From the NCBI GenBank assembly GCA_030562195.1, contig JAUJPP010000005.1, forward strand, positions 18,773,106 through 18,837,105: 64,000 nucleotides of DNA, given 5' to 3'. The DNA is from Nipponacmea schrenckii. Its lineage: Eukaryota > Mollusca > Gastropoda > Lottiidae. Of this stretch, positions 10,301 to 23,200 are shown piece by piece. The translations under genes were made by a program, and so were the position numbers. Below the pieces are notes generated by a model, which saw nothing but the letters and a program-made list of their open reading frames with translations, was not told the DNA's origin and searched no databases. How positions within the stretch are numbered: position 1 is the stretch's first letter; each line of letters begins with the position of its first letter.

Positions 10301-12284
10301 CTACCAGGACGGCATGGCAGCTGTGGCACATCTCATCGGCTCTGACCAGCTACCATTACCCTCACAGGTATGCTTTAAACCAACCTCCTGCTTTTTAAAG
10401 GAAAACAGTGTCTTAGAATGAACATAAAAATTACAAATTTTAAAATTGGCCAATTATTATATATATACCTGCTGTCATAGATAATATAACAGAAAACTTA
10501 TATATCCGATAAATTCCAAAAACTTAATAATTGTCCATAAAAATGTAATTAATTATTGAAAAAATGCTTTATAAATTGAATAAGCATTTTTCAATAATTA
10601 CTTGGTTTTGTGAGTTTTCCAGATTTTACAGAGATTATGTTATAATATGACCCGAGGTAATTTTACTGATGATTATATTATATTGATCATTTAAAAACTT
10701 ATGTTCATACTAAGACTCAGTATCACTTAATGTATTTGAAAGAATGTTTTTGAATACTGTCTATGATGTCATGTTTGTTTCATTATGATGATTATGATGA
10801 TGTGTATGGTGATTATGATGATGATGAACAAATAATGATGAACAAAACAAAGTTAACTGGGCTGTTATTTCACCGGTACTTTGTATGTTTTTCTAGGTTC
10901 GAGACCCAAATAAATCCATTACTTTGGATCCAAAAAAGGGGGAACGTGCTGTTTTGATTAAGAACCATAAAGGAGACTGGGGTATAGTTATAGGTGTGTG
11001 GACTGGATTTAGAAAGGGCAGGGCCGGCATAGCAGGTATCATTTTCAGTTATTTCTATCAGTTCTTCAAGATGAACATTATAAGGTATTCAAAATGAACA
11101 TTTTCAGTTATTTGATATTAACATTTACAGAATAACATTACCAATTATTCCAGAATACTCATTTCACATTATCAGTTATTCCAGAATACCATTATCAGTT
11201 ATTCCAGAATAACATTATCAGTTATTCCAGAATAACATTATCAGTTATTCCAGAATAACATTATCAGTTATTCCAGAATACCATTATCAGTAATTCCAGA
11301 ATACCATTATCAGTTATACCAGAATACCATTATCAGTTATTCCAGAATAAAAGTTTTACATTATCAGTTATTCCAGAATACCATTATCAGTTATTCCAGA
11401 ATTAAATTTTTACATTATCAGTTATTCCAGAATAACATTATCAATTATTCCAGAATACCAATTTCACATTGTCAGTTATTCCAGAATATTCTACTAGCCT
11501 CTTATGGAACGTCTGAAGGTCAAATGTCACTGCCATGTGGGTGCTGAGTTAAATTCAATCGCAGAGTAGCATCGGATGATTGAATATGGTGTTAATGTAT
11601 GTTTAAATTTAAAATCTCATTGCCAAAATTTGTTTGTCTCTTTAAGGTACTTCAACAAGAGTCGCCGTCAAAGGTCGGAAAGGATCGCCGGGGTATTTAA
11701 AAATAACCTTCAGAAAATTATCTACAGGCAAAGCCGCGGAATTAGTATTGCCGTACTTGCAAAAGCTATACAATTTTGCATTCGGTGATATTTCGGTTAA
11801 TCTAAGATGCGGAGCAATTGGAATATCTCCCGACGCAAATGAAGTGGCTGAGAATTTAGCTTTGACCTTCTCAATAGCTTTACTCCATGTTCTTTGCATA
11901 CCAAGACCCACTGGTTGGACACCCGGCAACCCAACCAAACCTGATCACAAGATAGTGGGAAACAAGACTGTCAATTACATCCCTTCAGATGAGTTAGCTC
12001 TGATCATGGCAATGGGTCATTTGGAAAATACTCCTTCCAATTTTTATATGCGGCGGTATCATGGTTCCAACGCGTGTAGCGGATGCGCTGGTGGAATGGA
12101 AGTCGGAGATGATGTGGGTCTTGGTGATATGGGTGGTGAAAGTTCAGCAGCTGTAGACGTGGACGCGGGTGGTGATGCTGGTGGATGTGGTGGTTGTGGC
12201 GGTTGTGGTGGATGTGGCGGATGTGGTGGTTGTGGCGGATGTGGTGGGGGATGCGGTGGTGGGTGTGGTGGATGTGGTGGCTAA
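7371..12284 (+). CDS. Glycine-rich domain (GRDP/DUF1399-like) protein with Gly-Gly-Cys tail (5 exons)
   Basis: Exons 7371-7408, 8064-9494, 10217-10367, 10897-11035 and 11647-12284 join in phase and give 798 residues. The first exon codes only MAGIIEQIKSKI and part of a Lys. Two copies of a D-I-x-x-I-W-H-x-H signature stand at W87-H88-x-H90 and W220-H221-x-H223, each followed by P..Y..(R/D); this is the hallmark of the GRDP-like family (Pfam 'glycine-rich domain-containing protein-like', first named in plants). Residues ~290-450 look like a beta-rich, C2-like region. The C-terminal third has a GKAAELVLPYLQKL segment and then ends in about 34 residues made only of Gly and Cys, with ten Cys in GGC/GGGC steps. 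The protein lacks a signal peptide, so is probably cytosolic. Biochemical function is unknown; the tail could bind metal or form disulfides (inference). Confidence 0.85.
9541..9730. mobile_element. Palindromic MITE variant (family P2) in intron 2
   Basis: Inverted halves: the block around CAATTGGTGTCAAAACTATA matches, inverted, the block near TTAGTCATGGCACCTGGTAA. It resembles copies at 46955-47195 and 49180-49400, and is a diverged relative of family P. Confidence 0.5.
10407..10730. mobile_element. Palindromic MITE (family P) in intron 3
   Basis: Starts CAGTGTCTTAGAATGAACAT and ends with its inverse GTTCATACTAAGACTCAGTA. The central inverted blocks (AAACTTAATAATTGTCCA and its counterpart near 10598) match the copy at 5636-5991. 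Confidence 0.75.
11050..11490. repeat. 23-bp minisatellite in intron 4
   Basis: Tandem copies of a 23-bp unit (ACATTATCAGTTATTCCAGA plus ATA), roughly 15-18 in number, with point changes and two short insertions. Simple non-coding tandem array within the intron before the last GRDP-like exon. Confidence 0.9.
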
Positions 12285-12346
12285 AATGATGTTTATCACC
12301 AAATATGCTATGTCGCTCGTCGTAGGACAATTGTTTTATTAATATT

Positions 12347-12352
12347 AATAAA
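12347..12352 (+). promoter_or_regulatory. Polyadenylation signal AATAAA (GRDP-like gene)
   Basis: AATAAA 63 bases past the stop codon of the GRDP-like gene; the first one downstream. Confidence 0.6.
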
Positions 12353-13049
12353 CTTCGTATTGAAATATAATTATTATCATTGTTGAAACGTATACTTGAA
12401 GCCATTGGTCATATGTTGATTATTCAAGCGTTTGGGTTATGGACCAACATGAAGATTATTTCCAACTCACATTGGGCATCATGCTTTTTGGCCTTTTTAA
12501 AGCCAAATACATATAAATAAATCGGGTATTTTGAATAGACATATCGTGCACCTTAGGAGAGGTATTAGAAATGGCGACGTGTACACCATATGAATAGACC
12601 TTATAGAATTTTTAAAATGTATTGTTGTAAATTAATAAGCAATCGGTAATTGAGCAATTAGCATCGACTGTGCCAAAGTTGCATGGACTAGCTTTGATCC
12701 TTCTCTATCGTTGTTGAGTGTCATTGAGTCCTTCTTGTGGACTAGAGCAAAGAAACGTTCGTCGTTTTAACTTGAGATTGTAAAGATACATCTATTGGCT
12801 TCTTAGTTCCATTGTAAGTCATTATTTTATATGCTTTTCCATATATATGCTTAATGTTAATAAATGCAGGCCGGTAGAAAAAACAATTGCCCAACAAATT
12901 CTGACAACAGACCAATTTCATAAGTTCGAATAAGACCATATCCCATTGCCCCTTTGGATTTGTAACTTGCCCCTCCGAATAGTCAAGTCTGACTAAATAT
13001 ATGCAGTATTTGTTATTACTAGTTAAGTGCCAAATCAGTATTTCGTGCA

Positions 13050-13130
13050 TGTTCCTAAAGCAACGTTTGGATAGATATACCTTATCCAACGTTCATGTAG
13101 GCCTATGTGTCCAAACGTTGCTTAAGGAAC
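13050..13130. repeat. Inverted repeat, 21-bp arms
   Basis: GTTCCTAAAGCAACGTTTGG at 13050 is matched by its inverse ending at 13130, one mismatch. The interior contains a second weaker pair (AACGTTTGGATA / TATCCAACGTT), so the whole could form a hairpin. Probably a MITE remnant. Confidence 0.6.
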
Positions 13131-13435
13131 ATGTATTTCTTGTTGACGTTGATGTATTTGATCATAATTTGTTGATTTTATATTTATATGAGTCATTTTA
13201 TATAGAAAAATCTGTTATCTGTTTCTTTTCCAATTATACTGCTTCCTTTTATATTAAATGTTGTCATCAAAAACGTCTTATGTACTTTAGCTTCCTACCT
13301 TGGCCATATCGATACGAAGTCACATAGTATAGTACGTTTTCAAGAGTTTGGCTTTTGCATAAGTAAACTTTATTTTAAAGGTTATGTTTCGCCAATTACT
13401 GGGGGTTATTTGGGTATAAATATCATACATAGTTT

Positions 13436-13527
13436 AGAGACAACAATCTTCTATGTATTCTTATAAACACAACGTTTCATTACACATATTGGGTACCGTT
13501 CTCACTCACTCAATAATTGTTGTCTCT
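13436..13527. repeat. Short inverted-repeat element, 12-bp arms
   Basis: AGAGACAACAAT at 13436-13447 and its perfect inverse ATTGTTGTCTCT at 13516-13527 enclose 68 bp. Possible small MITE. Confidence 0.5.
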
Positions 13528-14272
13528 TAAAGTGCAGTGATTCTTTCAAAAGTTTTATAAGGAATATATATTTAACAGTCTTTATATATATGCCTATTAA
13601 ATATACATAATAACATTAACGCAATTTGGAATTTTACTTTCTATTTCTGTATGTCTATTAATGTCTAGTAGACATTTTGGATTTAAACGCGGATAATTCT
13701 GGACACACATGGTTTTGGAGGCTCAATTTTTCGAAGGTGAGCTGTGAAAACTATTACTATAATACCTTAGCTAGGATATCTCCGTTTCTGTCACAGAGAT
13801 ATGGTTGGTCAAACGAATGTCAAATTTGCAGCTTGGGTATAGTCAACGCCCCTGCTTAACCGAACTTGCCTCGGTCAATAACTTTTTACAAACTTGCTCG
13901 TTAGCCTCAAGCACTGTGTTTCGATCCCAGTAGGTTCAGATAATGATCTACCTTATTATTTATTTATAATTTTTACGCGGCATCAGTAGGACAAAACTTG
14001 ACATGCCAGAATCATCTAAATTTTTGCCAAATTGTTGATCAATGGAATACAATAATAGGTTAGTTATATAGGCACAGATTTATTGTACAACAATCACTGG
14101 TTAAAGTTTATGCAACGTTTCGATGTGTTTCTCCCGCCGTCCTCAGGCACAGAATGATAAGACATGGCAGTCTTTGCTCAAACCAGTTTTATGCTCAAAC
14201 TTGAACTGAAGAATTAGTTGTAGTCTGAAGTCATTGAAATTTTGAATAGAGTTATCTGCTCTTAGAAACAAA

Positions 14273-17200
14273 ATGGACTCCAACTCTGCAGGAAAAAGAG
14301 GTGTTCCAAAATTAAGAGAGCTCTTGAGAAGACAGAGACGTGACTCTGAGGTGATTATCAATTCAATAAATGCATACCCTCATTCAGGATCAAGCTGCAT
14401 TGTTGGCTCATAAAAATAATGGTTTATTAGTATGAAGGTGGTCAGTGCTTGTCAGTTTGTTTACTCCATTTTGACAATCCTGATCACTACTGACAAATGA
14501 CATTAGGATAATCGCTAATGTCGTGATGAATTTTCATTCACGATTCATTATTCTGTGCAACATAATGTTATTGAATAAATCCAACATAATGTAATCGACT
14601 AAACCCACACAGAACACTCCTTAAAAGGGATGTACATTTGTTTTAGTCACATCGACTGTCTTAGCATAGAGGCCAAGGCTATATTAAAAATACCTAGATC
14701 TACTTATCATTTTTTTTAGCCGGTAGATCTACCTTTTTTTTATTTTGTAGACAATGTCTGATGTTCCTGATATAGAATTTGTTTATGATGATGCTGATAA
14801 GTTAAATGTGGAAATATCAGGTAGGGTTCTTGTTGAAATTTAATTTTATACTCTTTGTCATGATTGGTTGTAAATTTCTTGAAAATGCATGTAGACTGTA
14901 GAAACCCTCTAAAAGTTTATCTGATATGAGTTTGCTATAGGCCCCTCTATTAGGCTTAGAGATGGGTTGTGTTGATTTATTAACATCTGCATCCCCAAGA
15001 GTTGAATGTCACCATCCCCAATAATGCGAATACATTTTATATGCCCACGAGTCGAGTGTAGATCGGAGTCATGCCATTTGTCCATTCACACTTTCTTGTA
15101 AACACTCAAGAAAACAGAATTCTTGAGCGATTTTGATAAAAATTTGTATATGTTTTTGTAATCACTCAAGGATGAACCCTTTTAAAAAGCAAAATAAATA
15201 AAATACCGGTATATTTATTTATAGTAATTGCCCTTATTCTTGAAAATAAGTTCAATTTTCAGCTTGTTTGCACTCTAGAAGGCACAATTCTTGTTGAAAT
15301 TGATTATTGTCACCCATGAATGAACCTTGTTGAAATATGAAAAAGAGTTATTGCCTTTGTTCTTAGAAATGTAATATATTTTTAGCTAGTACCGGTAAAC
15401 TTTTCTTAATAATATTGTTCAAACATACCAAAGTCAAAAAGAATTGTGTGATTGAAGGTTTGATATATCATATTGGTGATTGTTACTGTACTGTCAACTA
15501 TTTTGAATATAATAATACTAGTGATTCAATGGATTTTTTTATTTGTAGAACTATATAGTTACACTGAAGAAGAGGAATACTCTCAAAATCAGTGTTGTTT
15601 TGAAGAGTTATTTCACAAGCAAGGTAAATACATTGAAATCATTTAATCCTTTAGGCTTCCGTTTTGTAGAAGCATTAAGCATTAAGCTGTTCTTCTTATG
15701 GGACAATAGCCAATAGCCCTGTGTGCTTGGAAGCTATGTAAGTTGAAGCTATGTATGTTGAAGATCCCTCAAGGGTTGAAAGAGTGTAGTCATTGCACAC
15801 TGCAAAGTGTTGTCCAACTTCATCAGCCCAATCAGGTGCAAAATAGTAGGAAATAAACTCTCATTATATTGTTATGTATTTAACTTTTGAAGGTTTGGAA
15901 AAGTGGACCACTGTGAGTGAAGAAGACAGGATCAAGTTTATAGTATATTTACAGAATGAATTGGAGATAACAGACAGAAACAGAAGGAAGTCAGCTATTC
16001 AAGCTATATTATATCTGGTACAAGGTATGGATGACTTCAATCCATGCTTTTTGTTAGAAAAAACAGAACCATGTTATAGGGATTGTAAAGAGGATTCTCA
16101 AATCAGGGACGCTGAAAGCATTGAATTACATCGTACAAATTTCCTGGCTTGGGTCTTGCAATTTCATAAAAACATCACTTTTGTTTAAGCTATTTAAAAG
16201 GCGTACTTTAATTTTTTAAGTTTTTTTGCCTTTTGGAAGACTATGTTAAAATTTTAGTTATAGAAATTGGAGCCACGGTGGCTCAGTAAGTTAAATGATC
16301 GAGGGTCCAGCGTTCAATTCCGACAACAGTCAAGATCATTTCATCCTGGTTTCCCCCTGTCAGTGATGCAGATCTGAGGTACTGTCATGTAAAAAAGCAT
16401 CTAATTGTTCAGACCATAAACTGTGGCCTTGTATGCTACAGACTGTGCTACTGATCCCTTGACAGGTGGAACTCATGAAAAGGTGTGCTTAAATGTCTTT
16501 GCCCTGGCAAAATATATATTATTATATAACTACGTATAATGCTTAAATATTCCCTTGAGGGAACTGTGTCATTTCTGGTTGAATTGCAGGAACCAAGTCA
16601 TGGGCATTGGATGAAGAATCTGAATGTCAAAAATAGTGGTCTTGTGAACCTTTTTACCTGTCTATTTTAGGCCATAAGGTGCAGAAGAGTAGGATGTAAA
16701 ACTCCATTCATTGTATTCACAATCCCAATTGTTAATTTATATATTTAAAGGTGTATTTGGAGAATGTGATAATGAAGATAATCAAAATGAATGGTCCAGA
16801 AAAAATGTTCTGTTACTTTATGATCAAGAATTGTTCACATCATTTGTTGAACTATTGGCCATGGAAATAGAGTAAGTTTGTCCTTTTTATTTGGAAAATT
16901 CTTTTCTATTTTACATACTGGATATAGTGTAATAATTAGTTAGGAAACGAGCACAAGTGCTGTGTATTACCAATCATGTCACGATATGATACGTATCACG
17001 ATACAAGGATCATGATCACGATCATATCTCTATATGGTATAATAGATAAATTGTCACACTTTTTCTCCAAGATTTCAATATTTTATAATTTTAACACTTA
17101 TATTTTGAGGTCACAAAATGTTATTACAAGTACTTTAACTAGTTTTCTGATAAACTGTTAACTAAACAATAATTAAGCCTGTCTTTCAACTGTGTCAAAT

Positions 17201-20200
17201 ATGTTATTTGAAAACAATAGATTTCAGAGAAGTCCGCAAAGGGAATTTATAATGGGATAAGCTTGCCTTCACTAGTGAACATATTTGACATTTAATTTAG
17301 TAATGATCCTGATCGTGATCCTTGTATCGCGATACGTATCGTTTGGCACATGATTGGCAATACACAGCACTAGTGCTCGTTTCCTAACTTATTATTTCAC
17401 TGACTAGTAAATAAAATATTACCCACTTTTGTATGAAATGCGGTGTATCGTCAAGTATTGATACACGACCTCGCACTAAAAAGCACATATTCAACACAAG
17501 ATAATAATTATGGGATAAATACACACTTCTTTAATACACAGGGTACATAATGCTTCATTCAAAATACATTTGTCGTCATCAGATAAATTGTTGAAAGAAA
17601 AAGACAATCATCTGTTATCCTTAGTCAGTGTATATCTTGTTATGTTTCATTCTTTCACCATTTGATCTGTTAAAGACACATGTACTTGAAATGTTATGTG
17701 CTAACATCGGATGACGGGTTGTGTAACTTGTGTTTAAGCATTATATACCCATGTATTTAAGTGTTTATCTATTCTTTATTTCTCTCTTGCAGGAATCAAA
17801 CAGCATCATCTGCTGCTCTGAGAAAACCAGCAGTTTCAATTTCAGACAGTAAAGAATTAAGGTAAGCTTATTTCAGAATGTCCAAAATTGCTTCACTGAA
17901 TGCAAATATTCTGACATATCTTGTATTCTAAATTCCAACACTCTCACTAATCCAACATTATTTTGCCATCCCAGTAAATGTTGGATTATGCAAAGTACGT
18001 TGTCAATCAGCTTTAAAAACAAAACAATTTTGAATATTTTCTAAAAGAAATCAGAAAAATCACATAAAAGAAGCACTCTATGATTTTCTATGTTTTTAGA
18101 TTGATTTTAAATATTCTGTACACCATGGTTGAAAGAATGAGAATAATAGAACCCACAGAAACAGAAGAAGAAAGAGTTCTCAGAGAAAATTTCATAGCAG
18201 ATTTAAGTAAGTTGAAAGACTTAAGTGTAATTTCTACAGGGTTCTTATAAGCACTACACTATGTATATTTAAGAAATGAATGGAGAAAGAAACAGTTATA
18301 TTATCATGTGACAAACAGATGACTTGGAGATCCATTTCTTCTAAACATTTCTTGTTTTCAACTTTAAAAATTTGCTATTGTTTCTTTTCCATTGGACCTG
18401 TCAATCATAAAGTGGGTGTGGCATAGTCTTTATTGAGCCATAATGTATATATGAACAGTGAACAGTCTGTTTTGATTTTCAGACCAACCTATTATAGGGG
18501 AGGATCCATTAGCTATCACATTATTTGCCATGGTAACCAGATTCTGTAGTGGTAGTGCACCACATTTTCCTATGAAGAAGGTTCTACTGTTGTTATGGAA
18601 AGTTGCTTTGGTAAGACATTTTTCAAGATGCCAACAAGATCATTGTGGGCTAATCACTATGGTGAGAGAGTCCCTTAAGATTCAACTGTCAATAGTTCAT
18701 TTTATATTAAGATAATAGACAAAATAGTGAAAAAAATTAGTGAATTGTTCTCTTTGACGATCATATTTGTGTTTTATCCACAGTTATCATTGGGTGGTTT
18801 ACGAAATCTTCAGAATGAGAAAAATAGAGTCCGAGGTGAACATGATTTACCTCCCTTACCTGAAGACATGTATGAGGTGTGTAAGAATATGAGAGCCTCA
18901 TCACCACCTGCATCTGCTGCGGACTTGATTGAACAACAAGCTCCACGGCGAGGTACTCGGGCTGGAAAGAGAGTGAGTATTTTTATTTCTTAACTGTTCG
19001 TTACTCGTCCTGTCAAACATGTATCTAGGTTTCTGTTGTCTTTGAATTAACTGATCATTTAGAGGACTGACTGTAGTACAAATTGGAAGAGTGTTGAAAT
19101 TTTGTCTGGTTTGAAAATAATGAATATTTATTAGTTTCTATTAGATTCACCTGATAAAGTAGATCATGGTTTTAAAGAAAATGAAACATGTTATACATAC
19201 ATAAGTTTGGTTACTTCTTGCCATTTATTAATAAAAAAAAATAATATTCAGCAGAAGCCCAGATGCAGCAATGATTCTAGAAGAAGCAAACAAGTTCTCT
19301 CTCTGCTATTTTGCTACATCAAGGGAATACAGAGTTTTCTAAGAATAACCTTTGCTCCTACAAGTAGCATTCTCATCACAGAGTTTGATTGTGAATGTCT
19401 TTAATTTTCTCCACTGGGATAAATTCTATTTCCAAATCATGATATTTAATTATTGAAAGAATTAGATTCTTCTAGCCAATTTGTTTAAACGTGTACCGTA
19501 CATTTTCATCTATAATGCACAGTTTTTTACACCAAAAAAGACAACCTGGGAATAGACATTATACACAGTGACTAAAATATTTGAATCTTGTCAAGATAGT
19601 TTCCCCAGTCAATAATGACAATGCACCATTTTGTAATGCAACCCTATAATTAACTTTTTAACTTGATTAAATTTATACAATGCAGTAAGGAAGGAACAAA
19701 TCGCAGTACAGCAATATATCAACAAATTGTTGAAGCCCTTCAGCAAAATAGCTCTTTTTGAAGGTAAATCCATGAAATATTCCCACAAAATTTATGTAAT
19801 TTCACAGCAGATGGATTGATTCAACATGAAAACTACTGTTACCCTTGGTATAGCAGAATATGGCCCCCTTATATATTGTGGCATTGTATCATATTGTTGT
19901 TTCATGCTACCTTGTTCCTTCTCTTCTCTCATTATTTCATAATATATATATACTGTATGTTGCTAATGCAGAAAGTTCCATATGTCAGAAATCGCAGAGA
20001 ATAGACCAAAAATTGATTTATTATTGTAGTATTTGTAATACCCTACTCATCCCTAATCCATCATTTCAATCTGATTTCCCTTACTAAAACTAAGTTTGGT
20101 TCTTACATGGAAATAACACACACAAACATAATTCACAGCTGTTGAATATGGTCTTCTAATTAATATGTTTAATTTTTAAAAAGGGATAAAATGTTTCAAG

Positions 20201-23200
20201 AAAGATTTCAAATTAGAATTAAATAAAAAATAATGATTCTTAAATTTGGATAGCTAATAGAAGGACGAAAAAATGTGAGCATTGACCACTAAAGGAAGGC
20301 ATTTAGCAGAAACATTCGATGACAGGACAATAGTATGGTATATGTATTAAGATTGAAAGCCACTTCTGTTGCTTGAAATGTGCTTTGAATGCTTAGTGAA
20401 ATATATATTTTTAAAAATTGGACTTTTTGGATAGAGGTAAAGATCCAAAATGGCTGTGAACTACGTTCGTTAGTGTTTCTTCCATGAAAAATAGTTAAAA
20501 CTTGTTATTTCCATGCAAGAACCATACATACATTGACAGTCTGATTTCCAACACCAATCCACTTAATATCCCTTATAGTTTGTCTATATACTTTTATAAG
20601 TAAATCGAATTTTACCATCATTTTGCTGTGAATCAGAATATCAGCCTCACAGTAGTATTTATTTATTTAAAATAGTTTTTATTTATTTATTTAAAATAGT
20701 GTTTATTTATTTAAAATAGTATTTATTTATTTAAAATATTATTCATTTATTTAAAATAGTTTTTATTTATTTAAAATAGTATTTATTTATTTAAAATAGT
20801 TTTTATTTAAAATAGTTTTCATTTATTTAAAATACTTTTCATTTATTTAAAATAGTTTTCATTTATTTAAAATATTTTTTTATTTATTTAAAATATTATT
20901 CATTTATTTAAAATAGTTTTTTTATTTATTTAAAATAGTTTTTTATTTATTTAAAATATTATTCATTTATTTAAAATAGTTTTTTATTTATTTAAAATAT
21001 TATTCATTTATTTAAAATAGTTTTTTTTTTTTATTTAAAATAGTATTTATTTATTTAAAATATTATTCATTTATTTAAAATAGTTTTTTTATTTATTTAA
21101 AATATTATTAATTTATTTAAAATAGTTTTTATTTATTTAAAATAATATTTATTTAAGAAAAATCGAACATTGACACATAAATATTATCATTTTGAATAAA
21201 AATACAGGAAATTTTCATTGAAATTTCTAAGAAAGAACCTCACAAAATTGCAACATTTTTCTAAACTTAAGCACTATGTTTTTGACTTGGAAAACCTGTC
21301 TAGTTGTTCGTATGGGACGATAAACCGAGGCCCTGTGTACTACAGGCTGTGCACGGTACAGATTCCTCAACAGCTGGAAATTGCAAAGAGAGTAGGCTCG
21401 CAAAATTCTCCTTATTGCACACTACAAAGCTTTGCTTGTCTTCTTTAGCCCATAAGGTGCAGAAGAGTAGGACGTAAACCTCTGTTCATTTTATTTTCTA
21501 AAACTTCAAGTACTATTTTTAAACTGATATTTGAAGCACATTAAATGAAATGGTAAGATTTAATTTACCAACAAAAGCACCAGATGAAATATATCATTTT
21601 CTGTTGTCCTTTATTGCCCTGTCCTCTCTTTTTCTCTGATTATTCCCCTCCCTTCACTACTATTAATTTGCCATTGTTTCTGAGCACCCTTTTCACTTCT
21701 CACTTTATTTTTGAATGTAAGCATGGATTTGTTTGTATTTTGTGTTTCTTGGTTGTTTGAATGAGATTTTTATCAGTTTTGGTTGATTTATTAAGGACTT
21801 ACCTAAAAAAAAATTCAGTTTACACTGTATAGTTATGCTTTTTAGTGTGCACAATTGCAAGAATTTGAAAAATATTGTTATTATTTAATAAGGTGTTATG
21901 ATTTCTGAGAAAAAAATGCAATAATCAGCTAATCACCATCTCTGATTCAAGATGCACAAGCAGATGTCAATCAAACTCAATGGGTAAAAGTAGTCCCTTA
22001 TGGGATATCGTTTAAACAGAATAATGATTTAATTATTCAACCTTAAATTTGAAAAAAATCTTATGGTATATACAGTCAAACTTGTACTGAAGGTCACCCG
22101 GCCTCATTGTATGGCCACCAAAAGACTTTCATCTGATTAATACTGAAATTTTTAATTTTTCAATTTTTATTTTTCAATTATTTTTTAGATCTATCGTATT
22201 CTGTTATGTTATTTATGGTAGCAGGTATATCTACTGATGAATAGAGCTCTTATTATTCATGTTTGAAATTTTTGAATTTTATGTTCATTCTAAGACGCAG
22301 TATTCCTTTGAAACAAGTTTGACTTTGAAAGATGACATCTTAATAACTAACATTGCATTATCTGATTCTTTTAGTACAAATTTGACATTAGTATCAGTAT
22401 TAGAATTAGTACTTAATATTAACTATGTCTGAAACAATTGTTCAAGTTTCATATGAATAACAAATTTATATAACAAAGGATTGTTTAATATTGGGATACA
22501 CATGGACACATTAGAAGATTTAAAAAATATAAATTCATTTAAGGAAACATAATCAGACAATTTGGATTGTATCAGGAACTCTGATTGATAGCATCAATTT
22601 ACACCATTGCAATTTACTTCAATTTACATCAATTTGCACCAATGCAATTTACTTCAATTTACATCAATTTGCACCATTGCAATTTACTTCAAATTTACAT
22701 CAATTTCCACCATTGCAATTTACTTCAAATTTACATCAATTTGCACCATTTCAATTTACTTCAAATTTACATCAATTTGCACCATTGCAATTTACTTCAA
22801 ATTTACATCAATTTGCACCATTGCAATTTACTTCAAATTTACATCAATTTGCATCATTGTTATTTACTTCAAATTTACATCAATTTGCACCATTGCAATT
22901 TACTTCAAATTTACATCAATTTGCACCATTGCAATTTACTTCAAATTTACATCAATTTGCACCATTGCAATTTACTTCAAATTTACATCAATTTGCACTA
23001 CATCAATTTACTTCAAATTCACATCATTTTGCACCATTGCAATTTACTTCAAATTTACATCAATTTGCACCATTGCAATTTACTTCAAATTTACATCAAT
23101 TTCCACCATTTCAATTTACTTCAAATTTACATCAATTTGCACCATTGCAATTTACTTCAAATTTACATCAATTTGCACCATTGCAATTTACTTCAAATTT

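Larger units (their letters stand above)
12285..14272. other. Intergenic region between GRDP-like gene and STRIP
   Basis: No gene seen. Contains two short inverted-repeat structures (13050-13130 and 13436-13527) and a dispersed repeat at about 13665-13810, recognisable by GGACACACATGGTTTTGGAG, whose relatives lie at about 26835-26930 and 35966-36060. The stretch at 14040-14155 (GCAACGTTTCGATGTGTTTC ... CTCCCGCCGTCCTCAGG) resembles the end of a Penelope-like or related retroelement; that assignment is tentative. Confidence 0.55.

Noticed and set aside
12004..12405. Minus-strand ORF rich in His
   Set aside because: It is the antisense of the Gly/Cys tail of the GRDP-like gene; no start context or domain.
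20640..21155. Possible CRISPR-like or regulatory repeat array
   Set aside because: Repeats are contiguous AT-rich units with no unique spacers, in a eukaryotic intron.
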